A stretch of DNA of 64,000 nucleotides from 34-65-8 sp046294735 (GTDB lineage Bacteria; Pseudomonadota; Alphaproteobacteria; Sphingomonadales; Sphingomonadaceae): the NCBI GenBank assembly GCA_046294735.1, contig JBKBKB010000002.1, forward strand, positions 495,339 to 559,338. The letters are read 5' to 3'. This document shows positions 1 to 7,798 of the stretch, in pieces (position 1 is the stretch's first letter; each line of letters starts with the position of its first letter). The translations under genes and the position numbers were made by a program. The notes under the pieces are model-generated. The model searched no databases. It was not told the DNA's origin and saw only the letters and a list, made by a program, of their open reading frames with translations.

Positions 1-14
1 TCCTGTCATCAAGC

Positions 15-302
15 GTGCTCGACCCGGCCACGCTGCAAGGCAAGATCGGGCTCGGACTGGTTGCGATCCAGGCGACGGTCTGTTTCGTGGCCGGGTACCG
101 GCTGTGGAACGGAAAGGGCGCTTACTGGGCGATGGCCGTGGCACTGCTGCAGGTGATCGAAATCGCCACCAAGCTGATCACGATGACGGCGCTGCCGGGT
201 CTGATCATCAGCGCGGTCTTGTTGCTGGTGGTGATCCAGGGCATTCGCGGGGCTCTGGCGCTGCGCCGGCTGAAAGCGGAAACGGCTACGCCGTCCAGCT
301 AG
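15..302 (+). CDS. Small three-helix membrane protein, probably 5'-truncated
   Basis: A 95-residue hydrophobic protein with three likely membrane helices at about residues 10-30, 37-57 and 60-80, and a short basic cytoplasmic tail. The first possible start here is GTG at 15, but the reading frame is open to the window edge, so the true start may lie outside. Its TAG stop shares the palindrome CTAG at 299-302 with the stop of ruvC on the other strand. I do not recognise a family. It could be an integral membrane protein of unknown role; nothing in the neighbours assigns a function. Confidence 0.6.
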   Translation: MLDPATLQGKIGLGLVAIQATVCFVAGYRLWNGKGAYWAMAVALLQVIEIATKLITMTALPGLIISAVLLLVVIQGIRGALALRRLKAETATPSS

Positions 303-796
303 GCTGCGTTGTCGCCATGGCCCAGTTGCGCGGCGGCAATCGCCACCGCGAGGGCATCGGCAGCATCGGCCCCCGCCATGGAAACGCCGGGCAGCAGCAC
401 CTTGAGCATGGCCTGAACCTGTGCCTTCTCCGCCGCCCCGGTGCCGACCAGCGCCTTCTTCACCAGGCGCGCGGCATGTTCGCTGACCGGCAAGCCGGCT
501 GCGCCGCACGCCGCCAGCACCACGCCCCGCGCCTGCGCCAGCTTGAGCGTCGATTGCGGATTGGTGTTGAGGAACACTTCCTCTACCGCCGCCCGGTCAG
601 GCCGGTGGGCGGCAATCACCGCTGCAACCCCGGCCTGCAGCGCGGCCAATCGCTGCGCCATCGGTTCACCCGTGCTGGTTTTGATCTGGCCGTTGGCGAC
701 GTGGCTCAGCCGCGAACCCACGCTGCGGACCAGGCCCCAGCCGGTGCAGCTGAGCGAGGGATCGAGGCCAAGGATCAAGGTCACAGTCCACACCAT
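299..796 (-). CDS. ruvC: Crossover junction endodeoxyribonuclease RuvC
   Basis: RuvC resolves Holliday junctions during recombinational repair, acting with the RuvAB branch-migration motor. The 165-residue protein has the usual family length. The carboxylate residues expected for the metal site are visible: D12 in the motif GLDPS, E72 in VEEVF, and D144 and D147 near the C terminus, with the family's three-residue spacing between the last two. A GTG at 784 is an alternative start, four residues in. It follows yebC on the same strand, a common bacterial order. ruvA and ruvB are not downstream inside the window; the next gene is convergent. Confidence 0.96.
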   Translation of the reverse strand: MVWTVTLILGLDPSLSCTGWGLVRSVGSRLSHVANGQIKTSTGEPMAQRLAALQAGVAAVIAAHRPDRAAVEEVFLNTNPQSTLKLAQARGVVLAACGAAGLPVSEHAARLVKKALVGTGAAEKAQVQAMLKVLLPGVSMAGADAADALAVAIAAAQLGHGDNAA

Positions 797-883
797 CCGT
801 TTGGTTCGAGCGGAGGCGAGAACCGCGGCGACCTGTGGGCAGTCGAAGGGCTCGGCCCGAACGGCCAGACTAAAGACGAGGTC

Positions 884-1627
884 TTAACCCAGCTTCTCCA
901 TCACCGCGTCGTCGATCTCGTAATTGCCCCACACGGTCTGGACATCGTCATCATCCTCCAGCGCGTCGATCAGCTTGATCAGCGTTGCAGCATCGCCTTC
1001 GCCGACGTTCACGGTCAGGTTCGGCTTCCATGCCAGCTTGACGCTTTCCGCCTCGCCCAGCACGGCTTCCAGCGCCTTGGCGACTTCGTGCAGGCCGTCC
1101 ATTCCGGTCCAGATTACGTGGCCATCGTCGGAACTCTCGACATCGTCAGCGCCAGCCTCGATCGCCGCTTCCAGCACCTTTTCCTCGTCGCCCGCGCTGG
1201 CTGGATATTCGATCAGGCCGAGCCGTTCGAACCCGTGGCTGACCGCACCACTGGCGCCGAGGTTACCGCCGTTCTTGCTGAACGCGGTGCGGACATTGGT
1301 GGCGGTACGGTTGCGGTTGTCGGTCAGCGCCTCGACGATCAGCGCCACCCCGCCCGGGCCATAGCCTTCGTAGCGGATTTCCTCGTAATCCTCGCCGCCC
1401 GCCATGCTCGCCTTGTCGATCGCGCGCTGGATATTGTCCTTCGGCATCGATTGCGACTTGGCCGCGTTGACCGCGAGGCGCAGCCGCGGGTTCATGTCCG
1501 GATCGGGCATGCCCATCTTGGCCGCAACAGTAATCTCGCGGCTGAGCTTGGAGAACATCGCCGAGCGCTTCTTGTCCTGCGCGCCCTTGCGATGCATGAT
1601 GTTCTTGAACTTGGAATGGCCTGCCAT
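884..1627 (-). CDS. YebC/PmpR family DNA-binding regulator
   Basis: A 247-residue member of the YebC/TACO1 family. Members of this family have been described as transcriptional regulators and as factors that ease ribosome stalling at proline runs. The start is set by the invariant N terminus MAGHSKFKNI at 1627; the frame stays open 24 codons further upstream, but those residues are not family-like. The N-terminal helical region rich in Lys and Arg, the segment GYGPGGVA and the acidic C terminus are characteristic. It lies just upstream of ruvC on the same strand, with 87 bases between, and is probably co-transcribed with it. Confidence 0.95.
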   Translation of the reverse strand: MAGHSKFKNIMHRKGAQDKKRSAMFSKLSREITVAAKMGMPDPDMNPRLRLAVNAAKSQSMPKDNIQRAIDKASMAGGEDYEEIRYEGYGPGGVALIVEALTDNRNRTATNVRTAFSKNGGNLGASGAVSHGFERLGLIEYPASAGDEEKVLEAAIEAGADDVESSDDGHVIWTGMDGLHEVAKALEAVLGEAESVKLAWKPNLTVNVGEGDAATLIKLIDALEDDDDVQTVWGNYEIDDAVMEKLG

Positions 1628-1704
1628 GGGTGCCCGCTTTGCATACCTGTGTAGAGTTGGAATGCCTTGGCCCCTAGCGAAAGGGCGCGCAGCGGGCAAC
1701 GCCC

Positions 1705-2553
1705 CTAGGCAGGAAGTGTCTGGCCGAGGAAATCGATCACTGCCGCGTTGAAAGCATCGTTGCGATCGCCTGCGATCATGTGCCCGGCACCCACGATATC
1801 GTGCACCTGCGCGTGGGGCACCTGTGCACGAAAGGCGGCGATGCTGGCATCGGAGACGATGTCGCTGAGCCGCCCGCGCACCACCAGCACCGGCACCTCC
1901 GGCCGCTCGCCCAGCCGATCGGTCGATCGGGCAAGCGGACCGTGGAAGTTGGCCGGGTCCTCGACATTAAACATCGACGGATCCCAGTGCCAATAGAGCC
2001 GCCCGTCATCCTGCAGCCGCAGGTTCTTCATCAGGCCGCCCGGATCATTTGGCCGGGGCCGCTCGGGGTAATAGGCGGCGACCGCATCGGCCGCCTCCTC
2101 CAGGCTGGCAAACCCGCGGTGGTTGGCGTTCATGAAGCCGACGATCCGGTCGACCCCGGCCGGTTCCATCTGCGGCACGATGTCAACCAGCACCAGCGCT
2201 GCGGGCGAGAGCCCCTCGCCAATCGCGTGGATCGCAGTGAGCCCGCCCATCGAGGCACCGACCAGCGCGAACGGCACGCCGCACCCATCCACCACCGCGT
2301 GGATATCGGCAATCCGGTCCGTCAGGCCATAGGCGCGGGTCGGCGACCATTCGCTCATCCCGTGACCGCGCGCGTCGAGGTTGGTGACGCGGTAACCCGC
2401 GCTGACCAGCGCCACCATCGCGCCCGCCCAGCTGTGCCGGGTTTGCCCGCCGCCATGCATCAGCACCACCATCGGCGCGCCCTCAGGCCCGCCAACGTCG
2501 CCTTGCAGCGTCAGTCCGTCAGCGGTGCGGAATTGTCGTGTCTCGAATTGCAA
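1705..2553 (-). CDS. Alpha/beta hydrolase
   Basis: A 282-residue alpha/beta-hydrolase-fold enzyme, probably a cytoplasmic esterase or lactonase-like hydrolase; the substrate cannot be told. The oxyanion segment MHGGGQTRHSW, the nucleophile elbow GASMGG near residue 100 and the C-terminal histidine in GAGHMIAGD are all visible, so the catalytic triad looks intact. The start codon is TTG at 2553, preceded by an AAGGGG ribosome site eight bases upstream. It sits upstream of yebC on the same strand. Confidence 0.88.
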   Translation of the reverse strand: MQFETRQFRTADGLTLQGDVGGPEGAPMVVLMHGGGQTRHSWAGAMVALVSAGYRVTNLDARGHGMSEWSPTRAYGLTDRIADIHAVVDGCGVPFALVGASMGGLTAIHAIGEGLSPAALVLVDIVPQMEPAGVDRIVGFMNANHRGFASLEEAADAVAAYYPERPRPNDPGGLMKNLRLQDDGRLYWHWDPSMFNVEDPANFHGPLARSTDRLGERPEVPVLVVRGRLSDIVSDASIAAFRAQVPHAQVHDIVGAGHMIAGDRNDAFNAAVIDFLGQTLPA

Positions 2554-2620
2554 AGGCTGTGCCCCTTTCCCCAGCTTGCGCTAGCGGGCGGGCGAGACAG
2601 CGGCAACCTGCCAAAATGCC

Positions 2621-2968
2621 TCAAACCCGGACCGCCGTGCCGCTGGCGCTGACCATCAGCATCGATCCGTTCTGGCCCAGCACTTCGTAGTCGATGTCGA
2701 CCCCGATCACCGCGTTGCCGCCAAGTTTCCGTGCGGCTTCCTCCATCTCGGCCAGCGCTTCGGTGCGGGCACGCGAGAGAACATCCTCGTAGGAACCGGC
2801 CCGCCCGCCAACGATGTCGCGAACCGAAGCGAACAGGTCACGGAACAGGTTGGCGCCGACGATAACCTCGCCGGTGACGATCCCGAGATAGTCCTTCACC
2901 GGTCGGCCATCGAGGATAGGGGTGGTGCTGACGATCATGCCGGCGGTATTCTGCCAGGGGCTGCCCAT
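2621..2968 (-). CDS. YbjQ/UPF0145 family heavy-metal-binding-like protein
   Basis: A 115-residue protein of the YbjQ family, small proteins that assemble into rings and carry the heavy-metal-binding-like domain. The core begins IVSTTPILDGRPV and ends with the GGNAVIGVDIDYE motif. Two starts are possible: 2968, giving ten extra residues, and 2938, matching the usual N terminus. The upstream ATG has a GGAG site nine bases before it and the internal one has none, so I keep 2968. Function is unknown. It precedes the hydrolase on the same strand. Confidence 0.85.
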   Translation of the reverse strand: MGSPWQNTAGMIVSTTPILDGRPVKDYLGIVTGEVIVGANLFRDLFASVRDIVGGRAGSYEDVLSRARTEALAEMEEAARKLGGNAVIGVDIDYEVLGQNGSMLMVSASGTAVRV

Positions 2969-3010
2969 AATTGATTCTCCGGTTCAACCAGGTGGGCAGG
3001 ATAGCCGCAA

Positions 3011-3247
3011 TCAGCCCAGCCCCAAAGCCGCCTTGTAGGTGTCGAGCACCATTTCCATCTCGGCCCGGTCATCCGGCTTCATCTTCCGCAAACGGACGAT
3101 CTGACGCATGATCTTGGCATCGTAACCCACCGCCTTGGCTTCGGCATAAACATCACGGATATCGTCAGCGATGCCCTTCTTTTCTTCTTCGAGGCGTTCG
3201 ATACGCTCGATCAGCAGGCGCAGGCGGTCGTCGGTGGCTTCGGCCAT
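3011..3247 (-). CDS. gapR: GapR-type nucleoid-associated protein (DUF2312)
   Basis: A 78-residue coiled-coil protein of the DUF2312/GapR family. In Caulobacter, GapR binds overtwisted, AT-rich DNA ahead of replication forks and highly transcribed genes and aids chromosome segregation. The segments RIERLEEEKKGI and AKAVGYDAKIMRQIVRLRKM are diagnostic. The ATG at 3247 fits the family; the 40 open codons upstream do not look like protein. In many alphaproteobacteria this gene lies close to DUF1244 and pyk. Here the TIR/cyclase cassette stands between them. The promoter should lie in the 152 bases shared with the divergent TIR gene. Confidence 0.95.
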   Translation of the reverse strand: MAEATDDRLRLLIERIERLEEEKKGIADDIRDVYAEAKAVGYDAKIMRQIVRLRKMKPDDRAEMEMVLDTYKAALGLG

Positions 3248-3399
3248 GTCATGTCTCCAAAGAATCGGGGGTGAATCGGTTGCAGCGCGCTTAGCGGCAT
3301 GGGCAGCCTGGCAAAAGGCCGCCAGCCAGCTTTTCCCGTCCGGCGCACTTGCAACACAACTATGCATGGCTATCGTGGTCCCATGTGGGGAGGCCGTTT

Positions 3400-4584
3400 A
3401 TGGTCGACGTGTTCATATCCTATTCGCGCACTAATCAAGCGCAGGTGGCATTGCTGGCCGAGGCGATTGAGCACGAAGGATACAGCGTGTGGTGGGACAA
3501 GGAACTGCCCCCGCACCTGAGCTATGGCGACGTCATCACCGAGAAGATTGCACAGGCGAAAGCCGCGGTGGTGGTGTGGTCCCGCGATGCCGCGAAGAGC
3601 GAATGGGTGAGAGCCGAGGCCGACATGGCGCGCAACCAGAAAAAGCTGGTCCAGACCGCGCTCGACGATGTCATGCCCCCCCTGCCGTTCAACCAGATCC
3701 AGTACGCGGAAATCGGTGACTGGCAGGGTGAGCCCGATCATTCCGGGTGGCGCAAGGTCAAGGCGAGCCTTGCCGACCTTTGCGGCGCGCGCGCGGCCAG
3801 CACGGCTCCGCCTGCGCCGCCGCCGCCCCGCTATCAGGCGCCTGCAACTGAGCGGGGACCTGCCGCGACAGCATCATCGCGCTGGCCCTTGTGGGCGGGC
3901 GGAGCCCTGGCCGCCGTGCTGCTGCTCGTCGCCGGAGGTTGGCTGTTGGGCGGCCGCGAAGCTGAGCAGGCCGGTCCGCCGGACATCGAGCGCGAGCAGG
4001 GTTCGGACGATGTCGACAAGTTTGCCCTGGGCGCCACAGTAAGCGACCCGGACGGTTACACCAATGTGCGCGCCCGCGGGGCGATCAGCGCATCGGTCAT
4101 CGGAAGAATCAGTGTGGGTGAGCGCTTCCGCACTTTCCGGCAGGCCGGAACCTGGTGGCAGGTACAGATGGACGATGGCACCACCGGCTATGTCGCCAGG
4201 TCACGGATCGTGCTTGATGGCGAGCCCATGCCTTCGGCGCCAGCACAGGCAAGCGCGGCAACAGCGCCCTCGCAAGCAAGCGCTGACCCGGAGCGGGAGG
4301 CCGCGTCCGCGCCCGAGGCCGCACCCGGCGATTTCACTTTCCCGGATTCGGGTACCCGGCGGTTGTCTCCGGCCGATATTGAAGGGCTGGGTCCGGCAAC
4401 CCTGCGGATTGCCCGCAACGAGATTTACGCGCGCAAGGGTCGGCGGTTCCGCGACCCCGATCTGGTCCGCCATTTCAGCCAGTTTGCCTGGTACCGCCCG
4501 GTTGCGAACGAGGTGCAACTGTCGCGGATCGAGCAGGCCAATGTGGCCCTGCTGGCCGCTGCCGAACGGCGCTATGGGCAATAG
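3400..4584 (+). CDS. TIR domain, membrane helix, SH3b and YARHG protein
   Basis: A 394-residue multidomain protein. The TIR_2-type domain covers about residues 1-125, starting MVDVFISYSR, with VWWDKELPP and a WVRAEADMAR helix. A Pro/Ala-rich linker precedes one membrane helix at 163-183. An SH3b-like domain (about 210-272, VSDPDGYTNVRARG) and a YARHG domain (about 315-392, NEIYARKGRRF then WYRP) follow. The expected topology is a cytoplasmic TIR with envelope-facing SH3b-YARHG. The start at 3400 is chosen because GGGGAGG lies six bases upstream and the TIR motif begins at once. The position matching the SARM1 catalytic Glu appears to be Gly43, with Asp44 next to it, so NADase activity is doubtful. 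It overlaps the cyclase gene by 11 bases, which indicates coupling. Confidence 0.85.
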   Translation: MVDVFISYSRTNQAQVALLAEAIEHEGYSVWWDKELPPHLSYGDVITEKIAQAKAAVVVWSRDAAKSEWVRAEADMARNQKKLVQTALDDVMPPLPFNQIQYAEIGDWQGEPDHSGWRKVKASLADLCGARAASTAPPAPPPPRYQAPATERGPAATASSRWPLWAGGALAAVLLLVAGGWLLGGREAEQAGPPDIEREQGSDDVDKFALGATVSDPDGYTNVRARGAISASVIGRISVGERFRTFRQAGTWWQVQMDDGTTGYVARSRIVLDGEPMPSAPAQASAATAPSQASADPEREAASAPEAAPGDFTFPDSGTRRLSPADIEGLGPATLRIARNEIYARKGRRFRDPDLVRHFSQFAWYRPVANEVQLSRIEQANVALLAAAERRYGQ

Positions 4585-5704
4585 CCGCCCGCCAGTTGCG
4601 GTCTATTGCGGCCATATGTTCAACGCCGGAAGCGCCGCTGAGGCGGCGCTGGTGGCGCGGGTCGACGAAGCGATTGCCGAGCGGGCCATCGCGACAGCGT
4701 TCGGACCGCTGGCGTGCGGGGCCGATATCGTGATTGCCGAAGCCGTGCTGCGGCACGGCGGCGAACTGAACGTGGTGCTGCCTTTTGCCGAAGACGATTT
4801 CATCGCCGAATCCGTCTTGTGCGGCGGGGCGGACTGGCTGCCTCGCTACCACGCCTGCCGTGAGCAGGCTGCAGCGATCCATTTCGCGACGCCCGGCGCA
4901 TATGTCGGGGATGACAACCAGTTCGTTTACAACACCCGCCTCGCCATGGGCCTCACCTCCCTGCGCGCCCGCGAGAACGACAGCCAGGCAGTCCAGCTTG
5001 CAGTGGTGTCGGACAGCTTCCGCTCGTTCTCGACCACGGGTCTTGCCGGAACCCATGCGGACATCGCGCTGTGGCAGGCGCTTGGCGGCGAGAGCGTGAC
5101 GATCCCGGTCGGCCCGGTCCCGCGCAACCTGGTGTTTCCGCCCAAGCCCGTGATCGGGCGCGGCACGCGACGTGAAATCCGCTCCATCCTGTTTGCTGAC
5201 TACAAGGGCTTTTCCCGCCTCAACGAGCGCGAGTTGCCGCCGTTCATGGACGTGGTGATGGGCCGGATTGCCGAAGTGCTCAACACTCACGGCGACCATG
5301 TCGAGTTCCGCAACACCTGGGGCGATGCAATTTACGCAATCATTGACGAACCGCAGGTAGCGGCGCGGATCGCGCTCGACTTGCAGGTCCGGCTGCGCGA
5401 CCTGCCCGGGTCGCTAGTCCCGCCAGGCGATGTCGCGGGCATGCGCATTGGGGTCCACTATGGCCCGATCTGGGTCGGGACCGACCGGATCACAGGTAAC
5501 CGGCTGTGGTACGGCAGCGAGGTCAACCGCACTGCCCGGATTGAGCCGGTTACCCCGGTTGGCGGGGTCTACTGTACGGAAAATTTCGCCGCCGCCCTGC
5601 TCATCGACGGGTGCACTGACTGTGCATTCACCCCGATCGGGCGCCGGGCGCTGCCCAAAGATTTCGGCTCGGTCGAGCTCTACCGGCTCGAATTGCCGGA
5701 TTAG
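4574..5704 (+). CDS. SLOG-like domain fused to class III nucleotide cyclase
   Basis: A 376-residue protein. Residues 7-148 look like a SLOG/LOG-type Rossmann domain (CGHMF, LACGADIVIAEA, NVVLPFAEDDF then SV and W..RY), a fold used to bind nucleotide ligands. Residues 200-372 form a class III cyclase domain. Metal-site Asp209 (FADYKGFS) and Asp251 (WGDAIYA), and the transition-state pair Asn318/Arg322 (VNRTAR), are present. The purine-choosing positions are Asn247 instead of Lys or Glu, and Leu311 instead of Asp or Cys/Ser, so the product may not be cAMP or cGMP. The ATG at 4574 lies inside the TIR gene end. The stop overlaps the convergent DUF1244 stop at 5701-5704. Confidence 0.82.
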   Translation: MGNSRPPVAVYCGHMFNAGSAAEAALVARVDEAIAERAIATAFGPLACGADIVIAEAVLRHGGELNVVLPFAEDDFIAESVLCGGADWLPRYHACREQAAAIHFATPGAYVGDDNQFVYNTRLAMGLTSLRARENDSQAVQLAVVSDSFRSFSTTGLAGTHADIALWQALGGESVTIPVGPVPRNLVFPPKPVIGRGTRREIRSILFADYKGFSRLNERELPPFMDVVMGRIAEVLNTHGDHVEFRNTWGDAIYAIIDEPQVAARIALDLQVRLRDLPGSLVPPGDVAGMRIGVHYGPIWVGTDRITGNRLWYGSEVNRTARIEPVTPVGGVYCTENFAAALLIDGCTDCAFTPIGRRALPKDFGSVELYRLELPD

Positions 5705-6021
5705 CGGTTCTTCGCCACGCTCGCTTCCATCGCGGCGATCTGTTCCGGCGTTGCCTCGCGCTGGTACCGCGCTTTCCATTCCGCCATCGGCATGCCGTGG
5801 ATCAGGCCGCGCGCTGCGTCCTTGTCCCCGTCGTAACCGGCCTCGCGTATCCAGTCGGCCAGGCAATTGCGGCAGAAGCCGGCCAGCCCCATCAGATCGA
5901 TATTCTGAGCGTCGTGCCGGTGGCGCAAGTGGCGCACCAGCCGGCGGAACGCCGCAGCCGCAGCAGCATCATCGAGCTGATCAAGTTGGTCGCCCGCATT
6001 GGCAAGCGCATTCGTATCCAT
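5701..6021 (-). CDS. DUF1244 family protein
   Basis: A 106-residue protein of the DUF1244 family, small conserved alphaproteobacterial proteins of unknown function. The core LVRHLRHRHDAQNIDLMGLA, then GFCRNCLADW, is diagnostic and carries two cysteines in CRNC. The ATG at 6021 is the first sensible start; a much longer open frame runs upstream through pyk on the opposite strand and is only a shadow. It is divergent from pyk with 48 bases between. DUF1244 commonly neighbours pyk and GapR in this class, but here the TIR/cyclase pair lies on the GapR side. Confidence 0.9.
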   Translation of the reverse strand: MDTNALANAGDQLDQLDDAAAAAAFRRLVRHLRHRHDAQNIDLMGLAGFCRNCLADWIREAGYDGDKDAARGLIHGMPMAEWKARYQREATPEQIAAMEASVAKNR

Positions 6022-6069
6022 GGAAACCTGTCCTTGAGTTGCCGCACGGCCATGCCATAGCGTGTGCCC

Positions 6070-7542
6070 ATGCAAAAGAGCGACACGCGCAAGGTCGGCC
6101 CCCGCGGCCGCAAGGTCAAGATCCTCGCCACCACCGGTCCCGCCACACGCGATCCGGACATGCTGCGGCGACTGTTCGTGGCCGGGGTGGATGCCTTCCG
6201 GGTCAACATGAGCCACGGCGAGCACGCCGTCCATGCGGAGACGATCAGGGCAATCCGTGCGCTCGAGAAGGAATTCGCCCGGCCCATCGCCGTGTTCTGC
6301 GATCTGCAAGGACCAAAGCTGCGGGTTGGCACCTTCAAGGATGGCAAGGCGGTGATCCGCCATTCGGGCCACTTCACGCTCGATCGCAATCCGGAGCCGG
6401 GCGACGAGACCCGCGCGTGCCTGCCGCACCCCGAGCTGTTCGGGTTGCTGGAAAAAGGCCAGCGGCTGCTGATCAACGACGGCAAGATCCGCCTGCGGGT
6501 GATCCGCGCCGACGAGAACGAAATCCTCTGCACAGCGGAAGTCGGCGGGGTGATCTCTGACCGCAAGGGCGTAAACGTGCCCGATGCCGAAGTTCCGATC
6601 CCGGCGCTGACTGAAAAGGACCGAAAGGACCTCGCCTTTGCGGTCGAACAGGGGGCCGACTGGATCGGTCTCAGCTTTGTCCAGCGCCCGGAAGATCTCG
6701 CTGACGCGCGCAAGCTGATCGGCACAGCGGCCACCGCCCTGTGCGCCAAGATCGAGAAGCCGATGGCGGTGCGGCGGCTCGACGATATCATCGAGCTGGC
6801 GGACGGGATCATGGTCGCGCGCGGCGATCTCGGCGTGGAACTGGAGCCGCAGGAAGTGCCGCCACTGCAGAAGCGGATCGTCAACAAGGCGCGCACCGCG
6901 GGCAAGCCGGTGATCGTGGCGACGCAGATGCTCGAATCGATGATCGAGAACCCGGCCCCGACCCGCGCCGAAGTGAGCGACGTTGCCAATGCGGTTTATG
7001 ACGGGGCCGATGCGGTGATGCTCAGTGCGGAAACGGCGGCAGGCGAATGGCCGGAAGAAGCCGTCACCATCATGCACAGGATCGCCCGGCAGGTGGAAGA
7101 AGACGAAGCCTATATCGGCCGCGTGCGATTCCTCGATACCCCGGCCGAACCGACCACGGCCGATGCGCTCAGCCATGCCTGCATGACCATTGCCGATACC
7201 GTGCCGATCAGCGCGATCACCGTGTTCACCGGATCCGGCTCGACCGCGCGCCGTGTGGCGCGCGAGCGTCCCGGGGTGCCGATGCTGGTGCTGACCCCGT
7301 CAACCCGCACCGCGCGGCGCATGGCTCTGCTGTGGGGCGCGCACGCGGTCGTCACCAAGGACATCGGCAGCTTTGAAGAGATGATCGCCAAAGGCAAGCG
7401 GATGGCGCTGCGCCACGGCTTCGGCAAGGCGGGCAGCAAGCTGATCGCGCTCGCCGGGGTGCCCTTCGGCACGCCGGGCAGCACCAACCTGCTGCACGTG
7501 GTGACGCTGACCGGAGACGAGCTGGACCGGCACGGGGGGTAA
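6070..7542 (+). CDS. pyk: Pyruvate kinase
   Basis: Pyruvate kinase makes pyruvate and ATP from phosphoenolpyruvate and ADP in lower glycolysis or the Entner-Doudoroff pathway. The 490-residue protein is full length. It shows the N-terminal ATTGPATRDP segment, the substrate-site region FRVNMSHG, the CDLQGPKLRVG motif, the active-site lysine region CAKIEKP, the metal-site MVARGDLGVE stretch and VMLSAETAAGEWP. I prefer ATG at 6070 over the GTG at 6064. No clear ribosome site is visible. Confidence 0.96.
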   Translation: MQKSDTRKVGPRGRKVKILATTGPATRDPDMLRRLFVAGVDAFRVNMSHGEHAVHAETIRAIRALEKEFARPIAVFCDLQGPKLRVGTFKDGKAVIRHSGHFTLDRNPEPGDETRACLPHPELFGLLEKGQRLLINDGKIRLRVIRADENEILCTAEVGGVISDRKGVNVPDAEVPIPALTEKDRKDLAFAVEQGADWIGLSFVQRPEDLADARKLIGTAATALCAKIEKPMAVRRLDDIIELADGIMVARGDLGVELEPQEVPPLQKRIVNKARTAGKPVIVATQMLESMIENPAPTRAEVSDVANAVYDGADAVMLSAETAAGEWPEEAVTIMHRIARQVEEDEAYIGRVRFLDTPAEPTTADALSHACMTIADTVPISAITVFTGSGSTARRVARERPGVPMLVLTPSTRTARRMALLWGAHAVVTKDIGSFEEMIAKGKRMALRHGFGKAGSKLIALAGVPFGTPGSTNLLHVVTLTGDELDRHGG

Positions 7543-7624
7543 TATGTGCTGCCAGCCAATGATCCAGCGTTAATACAAAAGGATGGTTTCGGGCCCATGG
7601 TGCCTTTCGACAGGAACCAGACCC

Positions 7625-7798
7625 ATGAAATTCATAAGTCTCAAATCCCGCGGCGGCGATTATATGGTCGTTGCCGCCAACATCGCCTGGCTCAGGACGG
7701 GCGAAAACGGCCAGACCAATGTCGGGATGGTCGGCGGCAGCCCGCTGCTGGTGACCGGCACGATCGAGGAAGTCGCGGAAATGATCCTGACGGGCTAG
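7625..7798 (+). CDS. Small FlbD-like protein
   Basis: A 57-residue protein starting at ATG 7625 with AGGAA about ten bases upstream. It has alternating short strands and ends in TGTIEEVAEMIL. The layout (KFISLKSRGGDYMVVAANIAWL, then a second strand pair, then a short helix) resembles the small FlbD-type fold named after flagellar genes, but there is no flagellar gene nearby, so this is only a structural resemblance judged by eye. Its TAG stop shares the palindrome CTAG at 7795-7798 with the stop of gltX on the other strand. Confidence 0.65.
   Translation: MKFISLKSRGGDYMVVAANIAWLRTGENGQTNVGMVGGSPLLVTGTIEEVAEMILTG

Noticed and set aside
3400..5704. Calling the cassette Thoeris, CBASS or standard Pycsar
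   Set aside because: No SIR2 effector, no CD-NTase and no cyclic-nucleotide-binding domain is visible; only the general theme is shared.
5701..7176. Long minus-strand frame continuing upstream of DUF1244
   Set aside because: Only the last 106 codons match DUF1244; the rest is antisense to pyruvate kinase.
7625..7798. Flagellar regulator FlbD
   Set aside because: Only a weak fold-level resemblance by eye and no flagellar genes nearby; kept as FlbD-like only.
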